A stretch of DNA of 47,560 nucleotides from an uncultured Roseiflexaceae bacterium (GTDB taxonomy: Bacteria > Chloroflexota > Chloroflexia > Chloroflexales > Roseiflexaceae), in NCBI GenBank assembly GCA_937974195.1, contig CALJIC010000142.1:1-47560 (forward strand), written 5' to 3'. Under the pieces are notes generated by a model. That model was given only the letters and a program-made list of their open reading frames with translations. It had not been told where the DNA came from and did not search any database. Positions 1 to 9,218 of the stretch are shown here, piece by piece. Within the stretch, counting starts at the first letter, position 1. Each line of letters begins with the position of its first letter. The translations under genes were made by a program, and so were the position numbers.

Positions 1-90
1 GGTTCTGCCGTCCTTGGTTCTGCCGTCCTTGGTTCTGCCGTCCTTGGTTCTGCCGTCCTTGGTTCTAACGTTCTTAGTTCTCGGTTCTTA
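1..90. repeat. 15-bp tandem repeat inside purL
   Basis: Four identical 15-bp units (ggttctgccgtcctt) occupy 1-60. Two diverged units follow at 61-75 and 76-90. Because the unit is a multiple of three, the purL frame on the minus strand reads through as RTAEP pentapeptides. The array continues past the left edge, so the copy number is unknown. Confidence 0.95.
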
Positions 91-764
91 TACCTCACGC
101 GCCCCTTGAACGTCTTATGTGAGCAGTGCTCGCTCCAGGTCTGCGCGATCGTCTCAAGCTCGCCGTCGCTCGGCTCGCGCTCCTCGTGGCGGAAGTACTG
201 CTGGATGGCGCGCATCTCGTCCAGGTCTAGGGCCAGCACCCCCTGCCGGCTGATGCGCAGCAGCTCCTCGTCGTCAGCCTCGATCAGCGCCACGCGCTCG
301 ACGCGCGCCGGGCTCGGGGCGGCGGAGCGCAGCAGCACGTCGTAGAACGCGCGGCGGTCCGCGTTGCTCCCCGCGCCGGCGACGAGCACGGTCTGGATGA
401 GCGGGTTGTAGAGGCCGGCGGCTCCGGCCGACTGCGGCACGCAGTAGCGGCGCAGCGTCTTGACCGTCCGCAGCCCGCGGATGCCGAGCCGCTCCGCGCC
501 GATGCGCACGCTCTCGGCCTCGTTGTCCGTCACGCCCGGCTTGTAGGCGACCTCGACGTGCAGCGTGCCTGGGGGCGGTGGGGGGATCTCGTGCTCCAGC
601 TCGTCGAGCGTCTGCCAGGTGACGCTCTGCACGACCGGGTCGTGGAGCAGATCGGCCGCCAGCTGCCCGACGGCCTCCCGGTCAAGCTCGCCCGCCAGCA
701 GGAACAGATGCTGGGGCGCGTCTGGCTCACGCCGCGAGCGGACAGTCACGAGATAGGGTGTCAT
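1..764 (-). CDS. purL: Phosphoribosylformylglycinamidine synthase, N-terminal part (partial)
   Basis: FGAM synthase catalyses the ATP- and glutamine-dependent fourth step of purine synthesis. The reading frame opens at ATG 764 and stays open to the left edge, so only about 254 residues are visible. Residues near 70-100 (HVEVAYKPGVTDNEAESVR) look like a PurS domain fused to the N-terminus. Near residues 192-220 come LDLDEMRAIQQYF and then ETIAQTWSEHCSHKTF, the family's highly conserved N-terminal signature. Directly after that signature the frame enters a 15-bp tandem repeat that codes for RTAEP units. I chose ATG 764 because the PurS-like domain begins just downstream; no strong Shine-Dalgarno sequence is visible. 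The identification is secure. Whether the repeat belongs to a working gene is unclear, since the rest lies outside the window. Confidence 0.85.
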   Translation of the reverse strand, partial: MTPYLVTVRSRREPDAPQHLFLLAGELDREAVGQLAADLLHDPVVQSVTWQTLDELEHEIPPPPPGTLHVEVAYKPGVTDNEAESVRIGAERLGIRGLRTVKTLRRYCVPQSAGAAGLYNPLIQTVLVAGAGSNADRRAFYDVLLRSAAPSPARVERVALIEADDEELLRISRQGVLALDLDEMRAIQQYFRHEEREPSDGELETIAQTWSEHCSHKTFKGRVRYKNRELRTLEPRTAEPRTAEPRTAEPRTAE

Positions 765-905
765 CGGCTCATTAGGTTGCAGGTTGACGGCTGACAGATG
801 AAGGGCGCCGGCTGTGCAGCGTGCGCGGCGCGCCGCCACCTGCACTCTTCAGCCTCCCGCCGGCACCGGGTAGTCTACCGCACGGCTCGCGGGCGGTCAA
901 GCAAG

Positions 906-934
906 TTGCGCCTGCTGAGGCCCTATGCTATAAT
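906..934 (+). promoter_or_regulatory. Sigma-70-type promoter of the rpsF operon
   Basis: A TTGCGC -35 box (906-911) and a TATAAT -10 box (929-934) are separated by 17 bases, and TGC immediately before the -10 makes it an extended -10. It sits about 100 bases upstream of rpsF, between the divergent purL and rpsF genes. Confidence 0.7.
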
Positions 935-1035
935 CAGCGCTTGTCAATCGAATAACGCTTCTTCCTCTCGCGCGCTGCCGGCGCCGCGCAGGCTGGCAGG
1001 TACGCTGCGGGGGGCTACGACCACAAGGAGGACTG

Positions 1036-1461
1036 ATGCGCGAGCGTCGCCGTGACTACGAAATGATGTATATTATCTCCCCCTTGCGCTCCACCGAGGA
1101 GGAGATCGCCGCCACGATCGACCGGGTCTCCCAGGCGATCACGTCGCTCGGCGGCACCGTCACTTCCACCACTCACTCTGCGCCCTGGGGCCGCAGAAAG
1201 TTTGCCTACCCCATTCGCGAGTACGCCGAGGGTGAGCCCAGCCGCCGGGTGTTCACCGAGGGCTACTACGTGCTGACACACTTCAACCTGGCTGCCGATA
1301 AGATCGCCGAGCTCGAGCGCACCCTGAAGCTGACCGACGCGGTCCTGCGCTACCTGCTGACGGTGGTCGACTCGCGCGCCGTCGCCCCGTCCGCGCCCGA
1401 TGCTGTCCCGGCTACGGCCGAAGCGACTGACGGCGAGAGCGAGTCTCAGGACGAGGAGTAA
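1036..1461 (+). CDS. rpsF: 30S ribosomal protein bS6
   Basis: bS6 binds bS18 and 16S rRNA in the platform of the small subunit. The 141-residue product begins MRERRRDYEMMYIISPLRS and contains the typical APWGRRKFAYPI stretch near residues 48-60. The core ends near residue 112. The remaining 30 residues form an acidic, Ala/Glu/Asp-rich tail, which many bS6 proteins carry. The start is fixed by an AAGGAGGA Shine-Dalgarno sequence at 1024-1031. It is first in the classic rpsF-ssb-rpsR cluster, but no rplI follows rpsR here. Confidence 0.97.
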   Translation: MRERRRDYEMMYIISPLRSTEEEIAATIDRVSQAITSLGGTVTSTTHSAPWGRRKFAYPIREYAEGEPSRRVFTEGYYVLTHFNLAADKIAELERTLKLTDAVLRYLLTVVDSRAVAPSAPDAVPATAEATDGESESQDEE

Positions 1462-1534
1462 GCGGCCACGACGGACGAGGACAGCGCCGTAGCCGGCCCC
1501 GATGGCGAGGCCGGGCGGTGGGGAGGTATGCGGG

Positions 1535-1975
1535 ATGGCGAAAGACCTCAACAAAGTGATGATTATCGGCCGGCTCGGCAAGGACCCGGAGATGCGCTAC
1601 ACCCCCGGCGGCAGCCCGGTGACCACCTTCAGCGTCGCCGCGGGGCGCCAGTGGAAGGACGGCAACGGGGAGCTGCACGAGGAGACCGAGTGGTTTAACG
1701 TCGTCACTTGGAACAAGCTGGCCGAGATCTGCCACGAGCACCTGCGCAAAGCCAGCCGCGTCTATATCGAGGGGCGGCTGCAGACCCGCCAGTGGCAGGA
1801 TCAGGATGGGCTTTCGCACTATCGCACCGAAGTGATCGCCAGCGATATGATCATGCTCGACGGGCGCAGCAGCCGTGATCAGAGCAGCTTCGATGATCCT
1901 CCCGACCATCGTCCGCAGCGGCCGCCGTTCGGCCGCGAGCAGCTGGACATCGGTGATGAGGATATTCCGTTTTGA
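1535..1975 (+). CDS. ssb: Single-stranded DNA-binding protein
   Basis: SSB coats single-stranded DNA during replication and repair and recruits partners through its C-terminal tip. The 146-residue product starts MAKDLNKVMIIGRLGKDPEM, which is the OB-fold entry. WFNVVTWNKLAE and YIEGRLQTRQW follow, and it ends in the acidic tip DEDIPF. I chose ATG 1535 over the upstream in-frame codon at 1502 because GGGGAGG (1520-1526) lies 8 bases before it and the family normally begins there. The gene sits between rpsF and rpsR in the usual order. Confidence 0.96.
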   Translation: MAKDLNKVMIIGRLGKDPEMRYTPGGSPVTTFSVAAGRQWKDGNGELHEETEWFNVVTWNKLAEICHEHLRKASRVYIEGRLQTRQWQDQDGLSHYRTEVIASDMIMLDGRSSRDQSSFDDPPDHRPQRPPFGREQLDIGDEDIPF

Positions 1976-1991
1976 GAAAGGGATCTAGACC

Positions 1992-2261
1992 ATGAGCGAC
2001 GATACGGGCCGCCGCGCGGCCGGAGGCCGGCGCAAGTATATCGCCCGCCGCAAGGTGTGCGCCTTCTGCGCCGACCGCGTGCGCCTTGTGGATTATAAGG
2101 ACGTCAAGCGCCTGCAGCGCTACATCTCCGAGCGCGGCAAGATCCTGCCGCGCCGGCGCACCGGCACCTGCGCGCGCCACCAGCGCAGCCTGACGGTGGC
2201 GATCAAGCGCGCGCGCCACATGGCGCTGCTGCACTTCGTCGCCGCGCATACGCGTAGCTAG
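1992..2261 (+). CDS. rpsR: 30S ribosomal protein bS18
   Basis: bS18 pairs with bS6 on the small subunit. The 89-residue product has the core VDYKDVKRLQRYISERGKIL. It carries CAFC near residues 25-28 and CARH near residues 60-63, so it looks like the zinc-binding (C+) form of the protein. It lies 16 bases after ssb and ends the cluster. A strong hairpin follows at 2273-2316. Confidence 0.97.
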   Translation: MSDDTGRRAAGGRRKYIARRKVCAFCADRVRLVDYKDVKRLQRYISERGKILPRRRTGTCARHQRSLTVAIKRARHMALLHFVAAHTRS

Positions 2262-2272
2262 ACGCGTGCTGT

Positions 2273-2316
2273 GGGCCGCCGTAGGGACGGGTCATGACGC
2301 ACCCCTACGGCGGCCC
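2273..2316 (+). terminator. Long hairpin after rpsR
   Basis: Perfect 14-base arms, GGGCCGCCGTAGGG (2273-2286) and CCCTACGGCGGCCC (2303-2316), flank a 16-base loop. No clear T-tract follows. It may act as a terminator or RNA-stabilising structure. The CGTAGGG/CCCTACG core recurs in other end-of-gene hairpins in this window. Confidence 0.6.
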
Positions 2317-2344
2317 TTGCGCGCACTGAGATATCAAGCGCTCA

Positions 2345-3940
2345 ATGTCGCAGACACCGAAGAAACCTCAGCCGCCGGCCGCCCGCACCGCCGCCGCGAC
2401 CCGTCGCCACGTCACCCGCCGCGAGCGCGAGCGGCGCCGCCAGCGCATGGTCGTGATCGTCTCCAGCGCCGCGGTCGGGCTCGCGCTGCTGGCCGTTCTG
2501 GCCGGCGTGTTGTATGAGCAGGTGTGGGTCCCCAGCCGCCCCGTCGCGCAGGTGGGCAGCGCCACGCTGACCCGCGGCGACTACGAGCGCGAGCGCCGCG
2601 CGGAGACCGCCCGCACGATCGGGCAGAGCCTGTACCTGGCGACCTTCGGCGAGCAGTTCGCGCAGCAGTTCCTGGGGCAGATCGGGCAGCTCGACGCCGA
2701 AGTGCCGCAGATCCGCAGCCAGCCGCTGAACGAGCTGACCATCAACGAGTGGGCCGAGCGCCAGATCATCGCGCAGCGCGCGTCCAGCGAGTTCGGCATC
2801 CAGGCCACCGACGCCGAGATCGCGCAGGCCTTGGTGGTCGACTACGGGCCGGCATTCGCGCCGACCACTTCGGTCACGCCGACGGTCGCGGCGCTGCCGA
2901 CGCTGCCGCCGCTGACGCCGGAGGAGGGCACGCCGGCCGCAGCCGCGGAGGGCGACGCCGAGCAGACGGCCGCCCCGGCGGACACGGCGACGAGCGCCCC
3001 AACCGAATCGCCGGCCCCGACCGCGACACCCGCCGGCCCGACGGCGACGCCGTCGCCCACCGCCACGCCTGAGCCGACCACCCCGCCCACGCCGACGCCA
3101 CAGGCCGAGGAGGCGCTGCGGCGCCAGGGCGAGGTGATCACCAGGATGTTCAACGACTACCGCACTCAGATCCAGCTGATCGACCCGCAGCGGCGGCCGC
3201 AGCTCACCGAGGAGGACTTCCGCAACGGGCTGATCGCGCAGTTCCAGCGCCAGGTGCTGGTGGAGAAGATCCAGGAGCGGCTGGTCCCCGAGGGGAGCTT
3301 CACGCCGTCGACTGACCCGAGCAACATCGAGACGCGCCACATCCTGATCAAGGTGACGGTGCCGCTCACCGCGACCGAGGAGGAGCGCGAGGCGGCCTAC
3401 GCCGAGCGGCGGGCTGAGGCTGAGGAGCTGCTCGAGCAGGCGCTCGGCGGCGCCGATTTCGCCGCGCTGGCGCAGGAGCACTCCGAGGACTACAACACCC
3501 GCGCCGAGGGCGGCACCCTGCCCGGCTTCGACCACACCGGCAGGACCCTCTCCGGCACGCAGATCGACCCGGCGATCGTCGAGGCGGTCGCGGATCTGGA
3601 GGAGGGGCAGGTGGCGCCGGAGCTGGTGCGGACGTCGTTCGGCTGGCACGTGGTGCAGCTCGTCAGCCGCACCGTGGACTCGCCCGAGGACCAGCTGCGG
3701 CGCAAGCGGACCGAGGAGTTCGACAAGTGGCTGGAGGCGCAGCGCAACGTGCTGACCGTGCAGCGCTTCCCGGCGGTCTCGCCCACCCCGACGCCGCTGC
3801 CGACCAGCACCCCCGAGCCGCTGCCGACGCTGGAGCTTGGCGGGAACCCGTCGCCGACGCCGCTGCCGACGCCCTCGCCCATTCCGGGTGAGGAGGACGA
3901 GACGATCGAAGAGGCGACGCCGACCCCCGGTGGGACGTAG
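2345..3940 (+). CDS. Membrane-anchored parvulin-type peptidyl-prolyl isomerase
   Basis: This is a SurA/PrsA-like foldase for proteins leaving the membrane. It has a basic cytoplasmic start, one transmembrane helix near residues 35-57 and an extracytoplasmic SurA_N-like helical chaperone region. The parvulin domain spans about residues 328-435 (ETRHILIKV, FAALAQEHSEDY, GGTLPGF, SFGWHVVQL). Two low-complexity Pro/Thr/Ala segments are unusual: about 80 residues near 173-255 split the chaperone region, and a PTPTPLPT-type tail ends the protein. Low-complexity linkers of this kind are common in exported Chloroflexota proteins. The fold assignment is firm; the clients are unknown. Confidence 0.88.
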   Translation: MSQTPKKPQPPAARTAAATRRHVTRRERERRRQRMVVIVSSAAVGLALLAVLAGVLYEQVWVPSRPVAQVGSATLTRGDYERERRAETARTIGQSLYLATFGEQFAQQFLGQIGQLDAEVPQIRSQPLNELTINEWAERQIIAQRASSEFGIQATDAEIAQALVVDYGPAFAPTTSVTPTVAALPTLPPLTPEEGTPAAAAEGDAEQTAAPADTATSAPTESPAPTATPAGPTATPSPTATPEPTTPPTPTPQAEEALRRQGEVITRMFNDYRTQIQLIDPQRRPQLTEEDFRNGLIAQFQRQVLVEKIQERLVPEGSFTPSTDPSNIETRHILIKVTVPLTATEEEREAAYAERRAEAEELLEQALGGADFAALAQEHSEDYNTRAEGGTLPGFDHTGRTLSGTQIDPAIVEAVADLEEGQVAPELVRTSFGWHVVQLVSRTVDSPEDQLRRKRTEEFDKWLEAQRNVLTVQRFPAVSPTPTPLPTSTPEPLPTLELGGNPSPTPLPTPSPIPGEEDETIEEATPTPGGT

Positions 3941-3969
3941 GCACCGTCGGCTCGCCAGATGAATCTGCG

Positions 3970-4041
3970 GGCGGAGACGTCCGGCCGGATATCTCCGCCG
4001 CACCCTCGCTGGCCGGGTGTGCTCGGGCCGCACCCGGCCAG
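3970..4041. terminator. Two tandem hairpins after the parvulin gene
   Basis: The first has 8-bp arms GGCGGAGA (3970-3977) and TCTCCGCC (3992-3999). The second has perfect 11-bp arms CTGGCCGGGTG (4009-4019) and CACCCGGCCAG (4031-4041) with an 11-base loop. Neither is followed by a T-run, so termination is plausible but unproven. Confidence 0.5.
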
Positions 4042-4055
4042 AACTAGCTATCCCT

Positions 4056-4967
4056 ATGCGACGCTGGAAACCACAACCATCGATCGGGCGCTGGGTGGCG
4101 CTGGCGCTGCTTGGCCTCACGCTCGCGCTGGCGGCGGTTGTGCTCGTCCAGCTGGCGGGCGCGCTCGCCGGCCCGCCGGAGGAGTGGCGCGTTGACATCG
4201 AGCTGTTCGGGCGCGTGGTGGCGCTGCTGGCCCTGCTGGCGATCGCGGGGTGGCTGGCCTACCGGGCGGCGGCGGCGTTCACGCTGAGCTACGAGCTGGA
4301 CCGCAACGGCCTGTACATCATCTGGCTCGGTAACCGGGCGGTGGTGCCGCTCGACCGGATCACCAGCATCGATGTCGGGGCGTCGGCGCGGCTCCCGTGG
4401 CGGCTGACGCAGGGGATCGGCTACTACTGGGGGCAGGCGCGGCTGGAGGACGGCCAGGTCATGCATCTGTTCGCCACACAGCCGCCCGCGCGGTGCCTGA
4501 TCGTCTACACCACCGACGGCGCCTACGCCGTGTCCCCGGCGGATCACGAGGCGTTCGTGCAGGACCTGGAGCAGCGCCGGAATCTGGGCGCCGCCAAGCC
4601 GCTCGCGCCGACGGTCGAGCCGAGCCGGATCTTCCTCTACGAGTTCTGGAACGACCGCACCGTGCGCTGGCTGCTGCTGGTGGCGCTGGCCATGAACCTG
4701 GCCGCGCTGGGCTTCCTCGCGCTGCGCTACCCGTCGCTCGCGCCGCTGATCGAGATGCGCTTCGACGCGACGGGCGAGGTGGCCGAGCTGCGGCCGCGCC
4801 ACCAGGCGCTGTTCCTGCCGCTGGCGGCGTTCGTGCTGAGCCTGCTGAACATCGCGCTGGGGCTCGCGCTCTACCACCGCGAGCGGCTGGGCGCGCGGCT
4901 GCTCCAGGGGGCGTCCGTCATCGTCCAGATGCTCTTCGCCGTGGCGCTCGCGACGGTGCTCCTCTAG
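4056..4967 (+). CDS. PH-like membrane protein of unknown function
   Basis: The 303-residue product has two N-terminal transmembrane helices (about residues 8-35 and 55-75). A bacterial PH-like segment follows (SYELDRNGLYIIWLGNRAVVP, then LDRITSIDVG), near residues 80-170. Two or three further helices lie in the C-terminal third. The segment around LRYPSLAPLIEMRFDATGEV recalls the DUF1648 pattern. The ATG at 4056 begins a positively charged leader before the first helix, so I prefer it to the upstream in-frame codon at 4017. No strong Shine-Dalgarno is visible. Function is unknown. Confidence 0.7.
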   Translation: MRRWKPQPSIGRWVALALLGLTLALAAVVLVQLAGALAGPPEEWRVDIELFGRVVALLALLAIAGWLAYRAAAAFTLSYELDRNGLYIIWLGNRAVVPLDRITSIDVGASARLPWRLTQGIGYYWGQARLEDGQVMHLFATQPPARCLIVYTTDGAYAVSPADHEAFVQDLEQRRNLGAAKPLAPTVEPSRIFLYEFWNDRTVRWLLLVALAMNLAALGFLALRYPSLAPLIEMRFDATGEVAELRPRHQALFLPLAAFVLSLLNIALGLALYHRERLGARLLQGASVIVQMLFAVALATVLL

Positions 4968-5140
4968 CTGCACCCCCGGCCGGGCTTGGGAGGCGAGGCC
5001 TCACCTGAAACCTCCTCCCCGTTACATAACGAACACGGTGGCTTGGCCCCGCGCCCGCTGGTGCGAAACTCCTGCCGGTGTGCATGCCAGTTTGACTGGC
5101 GCGCGCGCCGGCATTCTTGATTTTGTTGCCTGATTCTCCC

Positions 5141-5185
5141 TTGACATCGCCGCTGGTTTAGGTATAATCAGGCGAGAAGTTTAGG
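5141..5185 (+). promoter_or_regulatory. Promoter and possible metalloregulator site for the metal ABC operon
   Basis: TTGACA (5141-5146) and TATAAT (5163-5168) are spaced 16 bases apart. The sequence TTTAGG occurs immediately before the -10 (5157-5162) and again just after it (5180-5185), 23 bases apart. This layout would suit an operator for a metal-sensing repressor of the Zur or DtxR/MntR type, but that is inference. The rest of the 300-base gap (4968-5265) holds only short inverted repeats, such as GCCAGT/ACTGGC near 5088-5102. Confidence 0.6.
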
Positions 5186-5268
5186 AGAGACAAAATTTTC
5201 CTTTCGGTAGAGCTAGCACTTGGCAGGGGAAGCGGACGGATCGGGGCGTCAGCAAAAGGGAAGCGGTG

Positions 5269-6225
5269 ATGGGACACTTGGTACGGTTGGTGCTCTTTCT
5301 AGCGGTAGTGGGCGCGCTGGCGGGCTGCGGCCGGCCGGTACAGGAGCAGTCCGCCGCTGATGTTAGCGGGCGGACGATTCGCGCGGTTGCGACGACCGGC
5401 ATGGTCGCGGACGCAGTGCAGAACGTCGGCGGTGAGCGGGTGCAGGTGACGGCGCTGATGGGCCCGGGGGTCGACCCGCACCTGTACAAGGCCAGCGCCG
5501 GAGACGTCGAGCGCCTGCAGGGGGCGGACATCATCTTCTACAACGGCCTGCACCTCGAGGCGGCGATGGGCGAGGTGCTGGAGCGGCTCGAGGGGCGCGT
5601 CAGGAGCGTCGCGGTGACGTCCGACATCGACCGGGAGCTGCTGCTTCCGTCCGATATCTACGAGAACCAGTACGACCCGCACGTCTGGTTCGACGTGTCG
5701 CTGTGGCAGCGGGCGGTGGAGCGGGTGCGCGACGCGCTGGTGGAGCTGGACCCGGTGAGCGCCGCCACGTACCAGGCGAACGCCGAGCGCTACCTGGAGG
5801 AGCTTGAGGAGCTGCACAGCTACGTGCTGGAGCAGGCCGAGAAGGTTCCGGCCGAGCAGCGCGTACTGATCACCGCGCACGACGCGTTCCGCTACTTCGG
5901 CCGGGCCTACGGCTTTGAGGTGCGCGGCCTGCAGGGGATCAGCACCGCCGCCGAGGCCGGCACGGCGGACGTGCAGAACCTGGCCGAGTTCATCGCCGAG
6001 CGCCGCATCCCGGCGATCTTCGTCGAGTCCTCGGTGCCGCAGCGCAACATCGAGGCGGTGCAGGCGGCGGTTGCATCGCGCGGCTTTGAGGTCGCCATCG
6101 GCGGGCAGCTCTTCTCGGACGCTCTGGGGGACCCGGGCACGCCGGAGGGCACCTACGTCGGGATGGTGCGCCACAATATCGACACGATCGTCGGGGCGCT
6201 CACCCGTGACACCGCGACCCGGTGA
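5269..6225 (+). CDS. Metal ABC transporter substrate-binding lipoprotein (ZnuA/TroA family)
   Basis: This cluster A-I solute-binding protein captures Zn, Mn or Fe ions outside the membrane. The signal peptide ends in a lipobox, with LAGC placing the lipidated cysteine at residue 20. Expected metal ligands are visible: His in GVDPHLY (near 71), His in DPHVWFD (near 138), His in ITAHDAF (near 203), and an acidic residue in the SDALGDPG region (near 283). There is no long His-rich loop of the ZnuA type, so manganese or iron is as likely as zinc. ATG 5269 follows AAAAGGG with 8-base spacing; a GTG lies one codon upstream. It is the first gene of a four-gene importer operon. Confidence 0.9.
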   Translation: MGHLVRLVLFLAVVGALAGCGRPVQEQSAADVSGRTIRAVATTGMVADAVQNVGGERVQVTALMGPGVDPHLYKASAGDVERLQGADIIFYNGLHLEAAMGEVLERLEGRVRSVAVTSDIDRELLLPSDIYENQYDPHVWFDVSLWQRAVERVRDALVELDPVSAATYQANAERYLEELEELHSYVLEQAEKVPAEQRVLITAHDAFRYFGRAYGFEVRGLQGISTAAEAGTADVQNLAEFIAERRIPAIFVESSVPQRNIEAVQAAVASRGFEVAIGGQLFSDALGDPGTPEGTYVGMVRHNIDTIVGALTRDTATR

Positions 6226-6313
6226 GGGTGGCTCGGTAGAGCTCTGATATCGGAAGCTCGTGCCGGATTTTTCGATCACCCCGCCACCCCGGCCTAGAAA
6301 CGGGAGCTACAAC

Positions 6314-7096
<783 letters not shown>

Positions 7097-7102
7097 GAGC
7101 GG

Positions 7103-8008
7103 GTGGCAGCGATGGATCTTGTGCAGCTGCTTCAAAGCGTCGTGTTCGACTACACCCTGCGCACCGTCACGTTGGGCGCGGCGCTGCTGGGGGTCGTGAG
7201 CGGCGCGTTCGGCGCCTTCGCCGTGCTGCGCCGCCAGAGCATGCTCGGCGACGCCATGTCGCACGCGGCGCTGCCCGGCATCGCGCTGGCCTTCCTGCTC
7301 ACTGGCAGCAAGGAGACCTCGGTGCTGATGGCCGGCGCCGCCGTCGCGGCGTGGCTCGGCGCGCTGCTGGCGCTGGGGATCGTGCGCAGCTCGCGCGTCA
7401 AGTCCGACAGCGCCCTGGGCCTCTCGCTCTCGGTGTTCTTCGGGCTCGGGCTGATGCTGCTGACCTTCATCCAGAAGCAGCCGAACGCCAACCAGGCCGG
7501 GCTGGACAAGTTTCTGTTCGGCCAGGCCGCCGCGCTGCTCGAGCGCGATGTGCTGGCGATGGCGGCCTTCGGGCTGCCGGCCCTGCTGCTGCTGCTGCTG
7601 TTCTGGAAGGAGTTCAAGCTGCTCAGCTTCGACCCGGAGTACGCTGCCAGCCTGGGGCTGCGCGTGCGGCTGCTGGACGTGCTCCTGACCTCGCTGCTCG
7701 TGATCGCGATCGTGATCGGGCTGCAGACGGTGGGCGTGGTGCTGATGAGCGCGCTGCTCGTGGCGCCGGCCGCCGCGGCGCGCCAGTGGACCGACCGGCT
7801 GGGGACGATGGTGGCGCTATCGGCCGGGTTCGGCGCGCTGGCCGGCATCAGCGGCTCGCTGATCAGCAGCCTCGTCCCGCGCCTGCCCACCGGCCCGACG
7901 ATCGTGCTGTGCGTCAGCAGCCTCGTGCTGGTGTCGCTGCTGTTCGGCGCTCGGCGCGGCCTGGTGTGGGCCTGGCTCGGCCCGCGGCGGACGGCGGTGG
8001 CGGCCTAG
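7103..8008 (+). CDS. Metal ABC transporter permease, first subunit
   Basis: This ABC-3 family integral membrane protein of about 300 residues has roughly eight hydrophobic helices. Family motifs are SHAALPGIALAF near residue 55, FDPEYAASLGL, and VGVVLMSALLVAPAAAAR in the helix before the C-terminus. The start could be GTG 7103 or ATG 7112, three codons later. The gene follows the ATPase by 6 bases and is followed by a second permease, as expected for a heterodimeric TroC/TroD-type channel. Confidence 0.9.
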   Translation: MAAMDLVQLLQSVVFDYTLRTVTLGAALLGVVSGAFGAFAVLRRQSMLGDAMSHAALPGIALAFLLTGSKETSVLMAGAAVAAWLGALLALGIVRSSRVKSDSALGLSLSVFFGLGLMLLTFIQKQPNANQAGLDKFLFGQAAALLERDVLAMAAFGLPALLLLLLFWKEFKLLSFDPEYAASLGLRVRLLDVLLTSLLVIAIVIGLQTVGVVLMSALLVAPAAAARQWTDRLGTMVALSAGFGALAGISGSLISSLVPRLPTGPTIVLCVSSLVLVSLLFGARRGLVWAWLGPRRTAVAA

Positions 8009-8047
8009 GCCGCTGCTTCGGCGCAGTGAAGCGCAGGCGAGAGAGAC

Positions 8048-9157
8048 ATGCTTACACCACAGGTTGAAATACAGCTGATCGCCGTCGTCACCGCGGTGGC
8101 CTGCGCGCTGCCGGGGGTCTTCCTGGTGCTGCGGCGCATGGCGCTCATGAGCGACGCGATCACCCACGCGGTGCTGTTCGGCATCGTGCTGGCCTTCTTC
8201 GTCGTGCACGACACCGCCTCGCCGCTGCTGATGATCGCCGCCGCGGCCACCGGGGTGCTCACCGTCGTGCTGGTCGAGCTGCTCAGCCGCACGCGGCTGG
8301 TCCACGAGGACGCGGCGATCGGGCTGGTGTTCCCGGTGCTCTTCAGCCTGGCCGTGGTGCTCATCAGCCGCTACGCCGGCGACACGCACCTCGACACCGA
8401 CGCCGTGCTGCTGGGCGAGCTGGCCTTCGCGCCGTTCGAGCGCGTCGAGGCCTTCGGCTACGACCTCGGCCCGCAGGCGCTGTGGGTGATGGGGACGATC
8501 CTGGTCCTCGACGCGCTGTTCATCGGGCTGTTCTACAAGGAGCTCAAGCTGGCGACCTTCGACGCCGGGCTGGCGGCGGCGCTGGGGCTGGCGCCCGGGC
8601 TGATCCACTACGGCCTGATGACGCTGGTGTCGATCACCGCCGTCGGCGCGTTCGACTCGGTCGGCTCGGTGCTGGTGGTGGCGCTCATGATCGCGCCGCC
8701 CGCCGCGGCCTACCTGCTCACCGACCGCCTCGGGCACATGATCGGCATCAGCGCCGCGCTCGGCGCGGTGAGCGCGCTGGCCGGGTACTGGCTGGCGAGC
8801 GCGCTGGACGCATCGATCGCCGGCGCGATGGCGACTATGGCGGGGGTGGTGTTCGGCCTGGCCCTGCTGCTCGCGCCGGGCCGCGGCCTGGTGGCGGTGG
8901 CGCTGCGCCGCGCCCGGCAGCGCCGCGAGTTCGCCGAGCTGATGCTGGCGGTGCACCTGCTGAACCACGAGGCGACCCCGGATGAGGCCGAGGAGAGCCG
9001 GGTCGATCACCTCGGCGAGCACCTGCGCTGGGCGCCGGACTACGCCGAGCAGGTGGTGCGCCGCGCCGAGCGGCGCGGGCTCGTGACCAGGTCCGCCAAT
9101 AGGCTCACGCTCACCGAGCGGGGCCGCACGCTCGCCGCGGAGACGCTCGGGTCGTAA
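8048..9157 (+). CDS. Metal ABC transporter permease with C-terminal HTH-like domain
   Basis: This is the second ABC-3 permease (369 residues). Residues 1-285 carry the family motifs THAVLFGIVLAF, FDAGLAAALGL and VALMIAPPAAAYLLTDR. Unlike the first permease it continues for about 80 cytoplasmic residues rich in charge (HLGEHLRWAPDYAEQVVRRA, then SANRLTLTERGRTLAAE). These read like a winged-helix, DtxR-type module with a wing. Such fusions are known in some metal permeases. A role in sensing cytoplasmic metal is possible but not shown. It ends the importer operon. Confidence 0.88.
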   Translation: MLTPQVEIQLIAVVTAVACALPGVFLVLRRMALMSDAITHAVLFGIVLAFFVVHDTASPLLMIAAAATGVLTVVLVELLSRTRLVHEDAAIGLVFPVLFSLAVVLISRYAGDTHLDTDAVLLGELAFAPFERVEAFGYDLGPQALWVMGTILVLDALFIGLFYKELKLATFDAGLAAALGLAPGLIHYGLMTLVSITAVGAFDSVGSVLVVALMIAPPAAAYLLTDRLGHMIGISAALGAVSALAGYWLASALDASIAGAMATMAGVVFGLALLLAPGRGLVAVALRRARQRREFAELMLAVHLLNHEATPDEAEESRVDHLGEHLRWAPDYAEQVVRRAERRGLVTRSANRLTLTERGRTLAAETLGS

Positions 9158-9218
9158 GGGCTGGCCGCCCTCGCGGGGCGTGCTACAATATGGCTGTTCG
9201 TGGCGCGAGGAGGGGCGT

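Noticed and set aside
1..90. CRISPR array at the left end
   Set aside because: The units are 15 bp and directly contiguous, without spacers, and they keep the purL frame.
2342..4198. A 618-codon minus-strand frame over the parvulin gene
   Set aside because: Its composition is a mirror of the coding strand and it has no recognisable motif; the plus strand is a complete parvulin.
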